A stretch of 64,000 nucleotides of DNA from Candidatus Phytoplasma australiense. GTDB lineage: Bacteria; Bacillota_I; Bacilli_A; Acholeplasmatales; Acholeplasmataceae. Below the pieces are notes generated by a model. That model ran no database searches. It had not been told where the DNA came from and saw nothing but the letters and a program-made list of their open reading frames with translations. How positions within the stretch are numbered: the stretch's first letter is position 1; each line of letters starts with the position of its first letter. The translations under genes were made by a program, and so were the position numbers. Shown piece by piece: positions 26,509-34,240 of the stretch. The DNA lies in assembly GCA_000069925.1 (NCBI GenBank), contig AM422018.1, positions 310,001 through 374,000 on the forward strand, written 5' to 3'.

Positions 26509-27288
26509 TTACAAAATGAAACAATTACATTTGGAGTTTTTAATATTATATTTTGATTGATTAATTTCTTTTATTTGAGTATTTTTTGGAGAATTATTTT
26601 TTTTATTTATTAATTTTTCTAGTAAATCTTCAAATTCTCTTTTGGTAATATTTTGTTTTTGTAATAATTCATCAGCAAGTGGCGATAAAAATTTTTCATA
26701 TTGTTTAATTATTTCTTGTGTTTTTTGTTGAGCAATATCTTTTATTTTAACTTTTCTTGTTTCTAAAGAATCCGTTGATGAATAAAAATTTTCTAAAAAC
26801 CATCTTTTTTCTATAATATATTGAACAATTCTTTCGATATCTTGTTCATCATGATTGCCTCTGTTTTTAAAATTTTCTATAGGTATTTTAATTGTTTTTT
26901 CCGCTTCTAAACCTCCATAAAAACCAGATAACGCAAATAAATTACCAAAAGGATCTTCTTTATCAAATACAAATTCGGTAGTACCATCTACAATATTTTT
27001 GTTATCTTGAATTAATTCTATTTTTATAAGGTTTATAAGATATGTTCCATGTCTTTGACTTAGCTCATAAGCAACTACAGCATGCCCCATTTCATGTAAG
27101 GCGCAAAATTTTTGTAAACTTATAATTTTTTTTATTTCTTCATTTTCTTCCTTCTTTGTAATTTCTGAGATTTCTTCATTAATTGAATTATTCATCGCCA
27201 TCACTGAATTATTAGTAATAAAGATTAATCCTAAAAAAAAGAATAAAAATATTTTCAATAATTGTAATTTTTCTTTTTTTTTAAACAT
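26509..27288 (-). CDS. Secreted M41-like zinc metalloprotease with SVM leader and CaaX-like C-terminus
   Basis: 259 residues, AAAGGAG upstream. Residues 1-31 are an SVM-type signal peptide (FFLGLIFITNNSVMA) with cleavage after VMA. The mature protein has the zinc-binding HEXXH motif (CALHEMGHAVVAYEL, ~65), SGFYGGLEAEK (~120) and NHDEQDIERIVQY, where the Asp is the likely third ligand as in FtsH-type M41 peptidases. There is no AAA domain and no TM helix. The last residues are KCNCFIL: C-F-I-L matches a CaaX prenylation signal with X=Leu, and another Cys lies two residues before it. Inference: an effector protease released into host cells, possibly lipid-anchored there. It is unlike the cytoplasmic M41-DUF2963 proteins in lacking DUF2963. 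Confidence 0.85.
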   Translation of the reverse strand: MFKKKEKLQLLKIFLFFFLGLIFITNNSVMAMNNSINEEISEITKKEENEEIKKIISLQKFCALHEMGHAVVAYELSQRHGTYLINLIKIELIQDNKNIVDGTTEFVFDKEDPFGNLFALSGFYGGLEAEKTIKIPIENFKNRGNHDEQDIERIVQYIIEKRWFLENFYSSTDSLETRKVKIKDIAQQKTQEIIKQYEKFLSPLADELLQKQNITKREFEDLLEKLINKKNNSPKNTQIKEINQSKYNIKNSKCNCFIL

Positions 27289-27313
27289 TATAAATACTCC
27301 TTTTGGTTATTAT

Positions 27314-27901
27314 TTATTCCTCAGCTGAGGAGATTTCGTAAAGATTGTGGAGAGAATTTAAGATTTCATTTTTATATTGTAATTCAGCATCTTCATATCT
27401 TTCTTCTAAATCTTTTTTGAACTTTTCAGCACGAAATAACATATCTTGGTACATTTCTTGGGTTGATTCTAATTTGCCGATTTGAACTTTTATTTTGCCG
27501 ATGTCACCAACTATTTCTATTACTTCATCTTGGAGTTTTTCAATTTCAGCTTGTAATCTAATTTTATCATCAGGAGAAGCTAAATTTTTTTCTTTTTGCT
27601 TTTGTTTTATTTCTTTTTCTTTGGCTTCTTCTTGTTGTTCTAGTTTTTGTTGTTGTGGTTTTAAAGCTTCTATTTTAGGTTGAATTGAATCCAGCTGTGT
27701 TTTTAATTTATCACATTCTTTTTGTTTTTCATCTATATTTGTTTGTGATTCTTTTAAATAACTTGGCCCCCCAACTATTTTTAAGTTTATTGATTTCTTC
27801 TCGTTCTCTGTCTGATAAACCCGATGGTAATTTAGAAGTGTCAGTAGGTTCGGTGAAAAGTAAGTTTTAATTTGGTCTAAACGATTAGCAGTGGTTTTAG
27901 T
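27314..27901 (-). pseudogene. Decayed coiled-coil continuation of the 135-aa membrane protein
   Basis: After a TAA at 27902 the frame continues TKTTANRLDQIKTYF, matching TTAARLDQIKTYL in the 243-aa protein at 28730-29461. Shifts near 27860 and a G6 run near 27765 then break it. The remaining codons (CDKLKTQLDSIQPKIE ... RYEDAELQYKNEILN) correspond closely to 40440-40948 and end SSAEE at 27314. Ancestrally one ~330-residue membrane-anchored coiled-coil protein. Confidence 0.7.
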
Positions 27902-28309
27902 TTATGGTTTGACGAATTCTTCTGTAGGGCGTTTATTTTTGGGGGTGGTTGAGGATTGGTTTGGTTTTTTAGTATTTGTTGATAGTTTTGTTTTTAAATC
28001 TTTTATTTTTTCAGAAGTTGTATTAAAATTAGGTGATTTTTCGTGATTGTTCCTAATTTCATTTAGTTTTTCTTCTAATTTTTCTATTTGTTTTTGTTTT
28101 TGAACTAAAAATTCATTAATTAATTTATTTAAATCAACAATATTTAACTCTAAATTTTTAATTTTATTATAATGAATTTCATTTAGATTTTCAATATGTT
28201 TTTCATTTTGATAAAATGAAAAAATATTAATAATTATAATACTAAATAAAGTTATAATTAAAATATAAAATATATTCATGTATTTAGATAAACTTTGTTT
28301 TAAATTCAT
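27902..28309 (-). CDS. Membrane-anchored coiled-coil protein (135 aa, truncated by stop)
   Basis: TM helix at residues ~12-32 (FYILIITLFSIIIINIFSF), then a coiled coil (~35-95) and a polar Ser/Thr/Pro-rich linker ending KRPTEEFVKP. The 243-aa neighbour has the same linker (KRSTEEQPQP) followed by a second coiled coil. Here a TAA interrupts at that point, so the protein has lost its distal part. It belongs to the minus-strand arm of a divergent PMU array. Confidence 0.65.
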   Translation of the reverse strand: MNLKQSLSKYMNIFYILIITLFSIIIINIFSFYQNEKHIENLNEIHYNKIKNLELNIVDLNKLINEFLVQKQKQIEKLEEKLNEIRNNHEKSPNFNTTSEKIKDLKTKLSTNTKKPNQSSTTPKNKRPTEEFVKP

Positions 28310-28326
28310 TTATTAATATAAATCTC

Positions 28327-28614
28327 CTATATTTCCTTATTATTTTTATTAATCTTTTTATCATCTAATTCATCCAGTTTTTTGTCTAATTTATCAAGTT
28401 TTTTGTCTGTTTTATCGAAATTATTTTTAGTTTCTTGTTTGAAATCCTTAATATTTTTTTCTAAATGTTCGCTTTTCAAATTGATATGTTCTTTTAAATT
28501 ATTATGATTATTGAAATAAAAAGTAATGGCTATTGTTATAATAACACCAATTAAACAAATAATAATACTAATTAAATAAGGAACTGATTTAAATTGTTTT
28601 TTGAGTTGTTTCAT
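28327..28614 (-). CDS. Small single-TM protein with C-terminal coiled coil
   Basis: 95 residues, start after AAAGAGG. TM helix ~12-34 (YLISIIICLIGVIITIAITF), then heptads with DKTDKKLDKLDKKLDELDD. Almost identical to 40977-41246 on the other strand. Probably an inner-membrane protein facing outward with its coil. No known family. Confidence 0.75.
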   Translation of the reverse strand: MKQLKKQFKSVPYLISIIICLIGVIITIAITFYFNNHNNLKEHINLKSEHLEKNIKDFKQETKNNFDKTDKKLDKLDKKLDELDDKKINKNNKEI

Positions 28615-28729
28615 TTTTAAAACCTCTTTTTTTATTTATTTTTTATTCCTCAGTTGAGGAGATTTCGTAAAGATTGTTGAGGGAGTTTTGTTTGATTTCT
28701 ATATTCTTTTTCTTGTCTTTCATAGCTTT

Positions 28730-29461
28730 TTATGAAATCTTTTTTAATTTTTCAGCACGAGATAACATATCTTTGTAGTATTTTTGGTCTGTTTCTAAAT
28801 TTTTGATTTGAAGTTTGACTTCGCGGATTTCTTCAATTATTTTTTGTTTTTCGCCTTGAAGTTTTTTGATTTCCGCTTGTAATCTAATTTTATCATCAGG
28901 AGAAGCTAATTTTTCTTCTTCTTTTTTTTGTTGAAGTTCTTGGTCTTTTTCGTCTCGTTGTTGTTCTAGTTTTTGTTGTTGTGGTTTTAAATATTCTATT
29001 TGAGGCTGAATTGAATCCAGCTGTGTTTTGTATTCATCACAGACTTTTTGTTTTCCATCTATATCTGTTTGTGATTCTTTTAAATAACCTAAACTCAATC
29101 TCCAACTATTTTTTAGTTTATTGATTTCTTCTTGTTCTCTTGCTGATAGATCTGATGGTAATTTAGAAGTGTCAGTAGGTTCGATGAAAAGATAAGTTTT
29201 AATTTGGTCTAAACGCGCAGCAGTGGTTTGAATTTTGGGTTGTGGTTGTTCTTCTGTAGAACGTTTAGATCTGGAAGGATTTGGGGTGATTTCGGGTTCT
29301 AAGGAATCTTTTTCTGGAGTTTGTCCTAAAGGAGATAAAGAATTTTTTTCGTTTTGATAATCATTAAATCCTTGGTTAATGCCTATGATAATTGCGATGC
29401 CAATTAAAGAAATGATAATAATAGTTACTAAATGTTTTTGAAAAAAGTTGGTTTGTTTCAT
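28730..29461 (-). CDS. Membrane-anchored coiled-coil protein (243 aa, frameshifted tail)
   Basis: TM helix at ~10-28 (LVTIIIISLIGIAIIIGI), a low-complexity linker, then RLDQIKTYLFIEP and a long coiled coil to the end. The frame ends RAEKLKKIS at an A6 run; another frame continues KKDFIKSYERQEKEY to a TGA at 28650, as in paralogues. The gene follows a palindrome/promoter (29481-29519) and heads the minus-strand arm. It belongs to the same family as the pseudogenes at 27314 and 40366. Confidence 0.75.
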   Translation of the reverse strand: MKQTNFFQKHLVTIIIISLIGIAIIIGINQGFNDYQNEKNSLSPLGQTPEKDSLEPEITPNPSRSKRSTEEQPQPKIQTTAARLDQIKTYLFIEPTDTSKLPSDLSAREQEEINKLKNSWRLSLGYLKESQTDIDGKQKVCDEYKTQLDSIQPQIEYLKPQQQKLEQQRDEKDQELQQKKEEEKLASPDDKIRLQAEIKKLQGEKQKIIEEIREVKLQIKNLETDQKYYKDMLSRAEKLKKIS

Positions 29462-29480
29462 AATTTATTTACCTTTCTTG

Positions 29481-29519
29481 ATAATGGTGATAATTAATCA
29501 TATCACTTATCACCATTAT
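29481..29519 (-). promoter_or_regulatory. Palindromic operator-like site over a TATAAT box
   Basis: Perfect 13-bp inverted repeat (ATAATGGTGATAA / TTATCACCATTAT) with a 13-bp spacer, ending 20 nt before the ATG at 29461. On the minus strand the outer arm supplies a TATAAT hexamer. It is placed as an operator for the 243-aa gene, or as a hairpin in its leader. Confidence 0.5.
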
Positions 29520-29553
29520 ACAATTTTATTAATAAAATAATTAGCTAAAATAA

Positions 29554-29781
29554 CTATTTATTTGGAATCATAACCATTTCAGGGATTTTACCAACTCGTC
29601 TAGCTTGCAGGCGTTGTTGAGCGCGAGCGTAACTTGGATTTTTTTGTTTTAATTGTTCTTTATTGGTATTTATTGCTTCATTTGTATTTTCTAATTCATC
29701 TTCTAAACTATCTTGTTTGTTTAACAAATCAACATTATCTGAAACTTTATCGCGTTGTTTTTCTAATTCTTTGATAATGTG
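29554..29781 (-). pseudogene. C-terminal remnant of a coiled-coil protein
   Basis: An open frame without start reads IIKELEKQRDKVSDNVDLLN and ends AQQRLQARRVGKIPEMVMIP. It is cut at its 5' side at about 29781 by sequence leading to the sigma-factor transcription unit. It may mark a recombination boundary of the mobile unit. Confidence 0.5.
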
Positions 29782-29827
29782 GGCTGCTGAAAAAATTCGG
29801 ACACTTTTTATTTTTTAAAAATTCTTT

Positions 29828-29857
29828 AAGACTGACTTATTTTAGTCGGTCTTTTTT
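29828..29857 (+). terminator. Hairpin and T-run upstream of the sigma-factor gene
   Basis: AAGACTGACT/AGTCGGTCTT stem, then seven T. It shields the sigma-factor operon from upstream transcription. Confidence 0.75.
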
Positions 29858-29894
29858 TGTACCCAAAACTAAATAATAATAATTTTTCTATCTT

Positions 29895-29918
29895 TTCTAA
29901 AAAAACGTTTTTTTAGAA
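29895..29918 (+). promoter_or_regulatory. 24-bp perfect palindrome abutting the sigma-factor ribosome site
   Basis: TTCTAAAAAAAC followed directly by its reverse complement GTTTTTTTAGAA, the last bases overlapping AAAGGAG (29917-29923), with ATG at 29928. In RNA it forms a 12-bp stem touching the Shine-Dalgarno. In DNA it could be a dimeric operator. Confidence 0.6.
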
Positions 29919-29927
29919 AGGAGAACA

Positions 29928-30599
29928 ATGCCGACAGATGAAAATAGAAAAAAAGAATTATTTCAAGAATTTTTAAAAAATAAAAAAAATTTGCAAATCA
30001 GAAATCAACTTGTAGAAATTTATTACCCACTAGTTAATAAAATAGTTAGTAAGTTCAAATACTTCCCCTCAATACTTCAAAGACAAGATTTATTTCAAGA
30101 AGGCGTTTTAGGTTTAATCAATGCCCTCGAAGGGTATGATTTTCAAGTAGACATTGACCAGTTTATTTATTATGCTTCAAAAAACATCAAATCTCACATC
30201 AGAGACCTCATTAAAAAATGCCACCAAGCAGCAATGCCTCGGCAAAACAATAAAAAAATAAATAAAGTTGATTTTGAAGAATGGGAAGAAGCAACACAAC
30301 CCAAATGGAGCAAAATCCTTACGCCTCATCAACTATGGCTTAAACAAGCGCATCACGACATCTTTGTGCTAATATTAACTAAAAATTTAACTCCCAAGCA
30401 ATTTGATGTAATCAAATTAAGTCTTGGAATTTCTGCAAAAGATGTTGAAGATAACAATAAAGTTATTCGCTCCACCGAAGAAATTGCGGAAGAATTAAAA
30501 AAGAAATACAATGAAAACTTTTCTCCGAGACAGGTATTTAAGCTCCGAGAAAATGGCATTATTAAATTACAAAAAATATTCAAAAAAAGGAGAAAATAA
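29928..30599 (+). CDS. fliA: PMU-encoded sigma-70 family factor (FliA/SigF-like)
   Basis: 223 residues. Region 2 is clear: YYPLVNKIVSKFKYF, RQDLFQEGVLGLINALEGYD (2.1-2.2) and FIYYASKNIKSHIRDLIKK (2.3-2.4). The C-terminus has a region-4-like HTH (STEEIAEELKKKYNENFSPR). Directs RNA polymerase to specific promoters, probably those of the mobile unit. The next gene, ssb, begins 4 nt downstream of the stop, so they are co-transcribed. Expression may be set by the palindrome next to its ribosome site. Only one copy lies in this window, against two of most other PMU genes. Confidence 0.88.
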   Translation: MPTDENRKKELFQEFLKNKKNLQIRNQLVEIYYPLVNKIVSKFKYFPSILQRQDLFQEGVLGLINALEGYDFQVDIDQFIYYASKNIKSHIRDLIKKCHQAAMPRQNNKKINKVDFEEWEEATQPKWSKILTPHQLWLKQAHHDIFVLILTKNLTPKQFDVIKLSLGISAKDVEDNNKVIRSTEEIAEELKKKYNENFSPRQVFKLRENGIIKLQKIFKKRRK

Positions 30600-30602
30600 C
30601 TA

Positions 30603-30914
30603 ATGTTAAACAGAACCCAATTAATCGGCCGTCTAACAAAAGACCCAAAAAAAGAATTTTTAAACAGCAAAGGAGAACGAATTGCTAAAGTTGATTTTGA
30701 CTTAGCTGTAAATATAAAAGATAAAGTGCAATACGTACCCTGCGTCGCTTTCCGCACGCAAGCCGACAACCTATCTCAATATACACGCAAAGGTTCCAGA
30801 ATATACGCCGAAGGACCAATCGACGTCCAAAAGTACACCAATAACAACAAAGAAACCAAAACATACGTAAGAGTTGTTATTAAACATATCGTCTTTTTAG
30901 ACCCTAAAAACTAA
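30603..30914 (+). CDS. ssb: Single-stranded DNA-binding protein
   Basis: 103-residue OB-fold: MLNRTQLIGRLTKDPKKEF, FDLAVNIKD, VPCVAFRTQADNLSQY and GSRIYAEGPIDVQKY. It binds ssDNA in replication and recombination. It lacks the flexible acidic tail (DDxxPF) of chromosomal SSBs, as PMU SSBs often do. Immediately downstream of the sigma-factor gene. Confidence 0.92.
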   Translation: MLNRTQLIGRLTKDPKKEFLNSKGERIAKVDFDLAVNIKDKVQYVPCVAFRTQADNLSQYTRKGSRIYAEGPIDVQKYTNNNKETKTYVRVVIKHIVFLDPKN

Positions 30915-30994
30915 TAAATCATTAATAATCCTTTTTTAACTTATGTCTTTTAATAACTGCAAAAAAAGAAAATAATAAAATATCAAAATTTCAC

Positions 30995-31066
30995 AAGGTC
31001 CGCGCTAGCGGGCCTTTCTCTTTAACAAACAAACCACACAAAACAACAACACTCGGCAAACAACCG
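30995..31066 (+). promoter_or_regulatory. Terminator of sigma-ssb operon plus GC-rich box (site k)
   Basis: AAGGTCCGC/GCGGGCCTT hairpin with TTCTCTTT (30995-31023), then ACAACAACACTCGGCAAAC (31041-31060). The next gene starts 90 nt later at 31149. The terminator is strong for this AT-rich genome. Confidence 0.65.
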
Positions 31067-31148
31067 AAACACAAAAAAACCAAAAAAAATAATATATAAG
31101 TACACTTTAAAAAGTATAAAATTAAATTTATTATAGAGGTAACTTAAA

Positions 31149-31946
31149 ATGAAATCAAACAACAACACTAAAGTTAACGATTTATTTAAAAAAATTAATG
31201 ATAATTTCCTTTCTTCTTCTGATACAACCGATTACAAACTCAAAGCTTCACGCAAAGGTGTCGCTTTTAAAACAATTTTACTTTTATTAATCACCTCTTT
31301 TACTGCAGGAACTTTTTTTAGTCTTTTTAAAATGACTCAATTAAAGTTTCCTTACTTATGGATGATAAAAGTAATTTTTCTAACTTCATCTTTTGCAACT
31401 AGCATATTTTATATCGCTGCAATGCTACGTGTAGAAATGTCGCGTCTGTGTTCTTGTCTTTTTGCTGTTCTAGAAGGATTGACAATAGGAATTTTTTTCC
31501 ATTTCATTAATTGCATATATTCTAATTTATTAGAAATAGTTTTTATCGCACTTTTCTCAACTTTGATTATTTTTTGTGTAATGGCTCATGCTTATTATAA
31601 AGGTACTTTAAAAGTTACTCAAAGATTTACAACAATTATGCAAAGAATTTCAATCGCTTTATTTTTCACTTATTTAATTCGTCTGTTTTTTGTTCTTTTT
31701 GGAGTGGGCACAATTGAAAATATTTTATATTACAGTATTTTGGTCATTCCTTTAAGTTTATTTATGTTAGGTTTTTTATCAATGTATTTAGCTATTCATT
31801 TTGATTATACTGAACAAATGATTCAACAAGGATTACCAGAAAAATATGAATGGCAAGTATCATTAGCTTTTGCCGCTACTTTAATTAGCATTTTTTTAAG
31901 AATTGTAAACCTTCTTTTAAGAATCATGGGAAAAGAAAAAGAATAA
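31149..31946 (+). CDS. Bax inhibitor-1/YccA-like integral membrane protein
   Basis: 265 residues with about seven hydrophobic helices (FKTILLLLITSFTAGTFFSL, VIFLTSSFATSIFYIAAML, GLTIGIFFHFINCIYSNLLE and others). It ends with SLAFAATLISIFLRIVNLLLRI, the characteristic last helix of the BI-1/YccA family (L-x-L-x-x-x-x-L-N-L-x-x-x-L-L-R). Bacterial members are proposed calcium/proton leak channels or membrane stress proteins. GAGGT ribosome site and its own terminator. Confidence 0.8.
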   Translation: MKSNNNTKVNDLFKKINDNFLSSSDTTDYKLKASRKGVAFKTILLLLITSFTAGTFFSLFKMTQLKFPYLWMIKVIFLTSSFATSIFYIAAMLRVEMSRLCSCLFAVLEGLTIGIFFHFINCIYSNLLEIVFIALFSTLIIFCVMAHAYYKGTLKVTQRFTTIMQRISIALFFTYLIRLFFVLFGVGTIENILYYSILVIPLSLFMLGFLSMYLAIHFDYTEQMIQQGLPEKYEWQVSLAFAATLISIFLRIVNLLLRIMGKEKE

Positions 31947-31972
31947 GACCGCTATTTTTAGCGGTCTTTTCT
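31945..31972 (+). terminator. Intrinsic terminator of the BI-1-like gene
   Basis: AAGACCGCT/AGCGGTCTT with TTCTT. Confidence 0.9.
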
Positions 31973-32091
31973 TGTAAAACCCCATTTCCTGGTGCACAGC
32001 ATCACAAACATGCCAACAATTTCAGATAATAAATCAGAAAGGAGCCGATAACATGAAAATTAAAAAAATATTATCTTTTTGTTTAAAAACC

Positions 32092-32191
32092 TTTCCATCC
32101 ATTCTTCGTTCAAGAATTTCAGTAGTTGTAAATCCTTTGGTATAATTTAGAATAAAATTGCTAATTGTTGCAAATATTGAAAATAACCACA
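32092..32191 (-). pseudogene. N-terminal stub of the 146-aa membrane protein family
   Basis: The minus strand encodes MWLFSIFATISNFILNYTKG and a few more codons, like 41452-41550. It is cut at about 32092. The other side of the cut is the first 13 codons of another gene on the plus strand (ATG 32053 with AAAGGAG, MKIKKILSFCLKT), so two gene starts are fused head to head. Confidence 0.65.
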
Positions 32192-32207
32192 TATTTTTTT
32201 ACCTTTC

Positions 32208-32396
32208 TTAATAATCTTTAATAACTTTTCTTTGTTTTTTAAACGATTTCTTTTTGTTTTTAAAAGTTTTATTGGGGCGGTCTAAATTAAGCCATTTCCC
32301 TTTTGGTTGATTATATTTATTAGTTTTTTTCTTGGATTGGGAATTGCGGGATTTGAAATAAGTTCCGCGGAATGCTTCTGTCATGCCGTCGCTCAT
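32208..32396 (-). CDS. Small basic protein (62 aa), copy 1
   Basis: Start at ATG 32396 (AAGGAG upstream), reading MSDGMTEAFRGTYFKSRNSQ, then a Lys-rich tail ending QRKVIKDY. Highly basic (pI well above 10 by inspection) with no hydrophobic segment; probably nucleic acid- or membrane-surface-binding. The near-identical plus-strand copy is at 41248-41436 with the same neighbours. Confidence 0.7.
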   Translation of the reverse strand: MSDGMTEAFRGTYFKSRNSQSKKKTNKYNQPKGKWLNLDRPNKTFKNKKKSFKKQRKVIKDY

Positions 32397-32399
32397 ATT

Positions 32400-32478
32400 A
32401 TTCATTCTCCTTATTATTTTCTTTATCAAGTTTTTCTATTAATTCATCCAGTTTTTTATGTGTTTTATTGAATCATTC
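32400..32478 (-). pseudogene. 3' remnant of the small TM/coiled-coil protein
   Basis: Encodes KTHKKLDELIEKLDKENNKE, the last codons of the family at 40977-41246, ending 4 nt before the 62-aa gene. Cut at ~32478 next to the methyltransferase repeat. Confidence 0.55.
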
Positions 32479-32518
32479 TTGGGTTTGGTTTCTTGTATCA
32501 TTAACTTTATCGAGAACT

Positions 32519-33196
32519 TTATTTTGGGATAAACCAATTTGACGAGTTAATAAATAAGTAGTCATTTTGGTTTGTGGCTATTCCACAGAAATAATGCGGT
32601 TTTAAATGGTTAACGTTAAAAATTAAAATTTCTGAATGAAAAACAACGTTTTCAAAAACGTCTTTGGGAAGACTAATAATAGAAGAGATTTCGGGATATT
32701 CTTGATTTAAAAATTTCTGTAATCGCTTGCTATTTAGTGATTGATTAAGTCTGAATCCATAAGGAGTAAATAAAACAATTGGGATATCTTTACCAAAAAG
32801 TTCAATTATTTTACTTAACCACAACTCAGGCAACAAAGGACGACCACCATATTTTTCCTTAACGTAGTTTTTAGTTTTAAAATCCAAATTAAAGGGTGGG
32901 TTTGTAATTACCAAGGATATTTTTTGTGTATTTAAATCCTTTTGGGTTAATTCTAAAAAGTTGTTATGAATTAAATTAGGGAAGGTTGTTTTTTCTATAT
33001 CAACCCCTAAAACATCAAATCCTTTTTGTTGCCAAGGTAGTAATAAAGAACCTTCACCAACACAAGGGTCAAGGATTAAACCGCGTTGGATTTGAGGTGA
33101 TAAAATATTATATAAAAATTGCGATACCCAACTGGGAGTATAAATAGTAGCTTTTTTTTCATTTTTGAAAAAATTATTTCTATCAACTCGATACAT
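32519..33196 (-). CDS. Adenine-specific DNA methyltransferase, inverted-repeat copy 1
   Basis: 225 residues. SAM motif I LDPCVGEGSLLLPW at ~45, GVDIEKT (motif II), catalytic motif IV ITNPPFNLDF at ~95, and a C-terminal KPHYFCGIA strand. Bases 32561-33196 are repeated in inverted orientation at 37142-37779 with a single residue difference (VLGVDIE here, VLRVDIE there). This copy has a longer C-terminus (YLFINSSNWFIPK). No target-recognition domain is evident, so the specificity is unknown. The Gly in motif II suggests this is the healthier copy. Confidence 0.85.
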   Translation of the reverse strand: MYRVDRNNFFKNEKKATIYTPSWVSQFLYNILSPQIQRGLILDPCVGEGSLLLPWQQKGFDVLGVDIEKTTFPNLIHNNFLELTQKDLNTQKISLVITNPPFNLDFKTKNYVKEKYGGRPLLPELWLSKIIELFGKDIPIVLFTPYGFRLNQSLNSKRLQKFLNQEYPEISSIISLPKDVFENVVFHSEILIFNVNHLKPHYFCGIATNQNDYLFINSSNWFIPK

Positions 33197-33219
33197 TTTT
33201 TTATTTTTCCTTTTCTTTT

Positions 33220-33510
33220 TTATTTTAATTTAAGGTTTTTAACTTCATCTTTGAGGGTTTTTGATAGTTTGAAATTTACCACAGTTTTTGCAGGGATTTT
33301 TAGTTTTTTACCTGTTTGAGGATTTCGTCCTTTATGGGCTTTTCTTGATTTTAAGATGAATTTACCAATTTTTGGCGAAATTATTACTTCTTCGTTTGAT
33401 GTGATTGCTTCAATTAAAGCATTTTCAAACGAATTGTAAAAATCTTGAGTTTGAGTAACCGAAGTGTTATTCATTACTGCGATGTTTTTAATTAATTCTT
33501 TTTTAGTCAT
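33220..33510 (-). CDS. himA: HU/IHF-type DNA-binding protein (PMU copy 1)
   Basis: 96 residues. MTKKELIKNIAVMNNTS, FENALIEAITSNEEVIISPK and the DNA-intercalating arm GRNPQTGKKLKIPAKTVV are diagnostic of the HU fold. It bends PMU DNA during replication and recombination. AAAGGAG overlaps the end of the DUF2963 gene upstream, suggesting coupling. Divergent from the 103-aa HU at 39431-39742. Confidence 0.93.
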   Translation of the reverse strand: MTKKELIKNIAVMNNTSVTQTQDFYNSFENALIEAITSNEEVIISPKIGKFILKSRKAHKGRNPQTGKKLKIPAKTVVNFKLSKTLKDEVKNLKLK

Positions 33511-33964
33511 TGTTTTTGCTCCTTTCTTTTATGATTGTTCCATCGGAGTTGTAGTAAGTTCTTTTAAACAATTTACCATTAGGATGGTGTTTGTATATAA
33601 AAGCTATTCTTTTGCGATCGAAGGAAAAACCAGTTGTTTTAATTAATTTGTTTGTTTTGGGATGGTACTTAAATTCTGTAATATAGTCAATTGTTTCACC
33701 ATCTTCTCGGTATTTAGTAAATTTAATTAATTTACTTATTTGGGGGTTGTATTCTTGGATGACATAAATTGTTTTGCCATCGCCATCATAAAAAATTTCT
33801 GTGGTTAATTTACCATCAGAATTATAATTTGTTTGTTTAATTACTTCTTCTGTTTCAGGGTGATATTCAGTGATGTAATATATTGTTTCCCCATCTGAGT
33901 AGTATTCAACAACAGATTTCTTTGTTTTGCCATCAAGGTAATAAAAAGTTTTTTGATAATTCAT
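33503..33964 (-). CDS. DUF2963 repeat protein (153 aa)
   Basis: About six tandem ~23-residue repeats of the form YYxDGxTIYYITEYHPETxxV (for example residues 20-42 and 43-65). They resemble MORN/RHS-like Tyr-Asp-Gly repeats that form beta strands. No signal peptide. Overlaps the start of HU by 8 nt. The domain is common in phytoplasma accessory DNA; its function is unknown. A short relative follows at 34045-34221. Confidence 0.8.
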   Translation of the reverse strand: MNYQKTFYYLDGKTKKSVVEYYSDGETIYYITEYHPETEEVIKQTNYNSDGKLTTEIFYDGDGKTIYVIQEYNPQISKLIKFTKYREDGETIDYITEFKYHPKTNKLIKTTGFSFDRKRIAFIYKHHPNGKLFKRTYYNSDGTIIKERSKNND

Positions 33965-34044
33965 AATTATTTTTCTCCTTTAATTAAAATATTTTTTTAT
34001 TGATTAAAGTTTTAATTATTTGTTCTAAATTTTTTTATGAATAA

Positions 34045-34221
34045 TTAATATTTTTTTGTTGTTTTTATACTTCCATTAGGGTTGTAATAGATTTCATTAA
34101 AAACAGTTCCATCTGGGTTGTATTGGGTATTTTTGATTAATTTACCATCTGGGCTATATTCAGCAACAAATTTTATAGCTGTTTTAATTCCTTTGCGATA
34201 AAAAGTTTTTTGATAATTCAT
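34045..34221 (-). CDS. Short DUF2963 protein (58 aa)
   Basis: ATG 34221 preceded by AAAGGAG. It begins MNYQKTFYRKG, as the 153-aa neighbour begins MNYQKTFYYLDG, then has two and a half repeats (EYSPDGKLIKNTQYNPDG). Probably a shortened duplicate of the next gene, produced by unequal exchange between repeats. Confidence 0.6.
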   Translation of the reverse strand: MNYQKTFYRKGIKTAIKFVAEYSPDGKLIKNTQYNPDGTVFNEIYYNPNGSIKTTKKY

Positions 34222-34240
34222 ATTATTTATGCTCCTTTAA

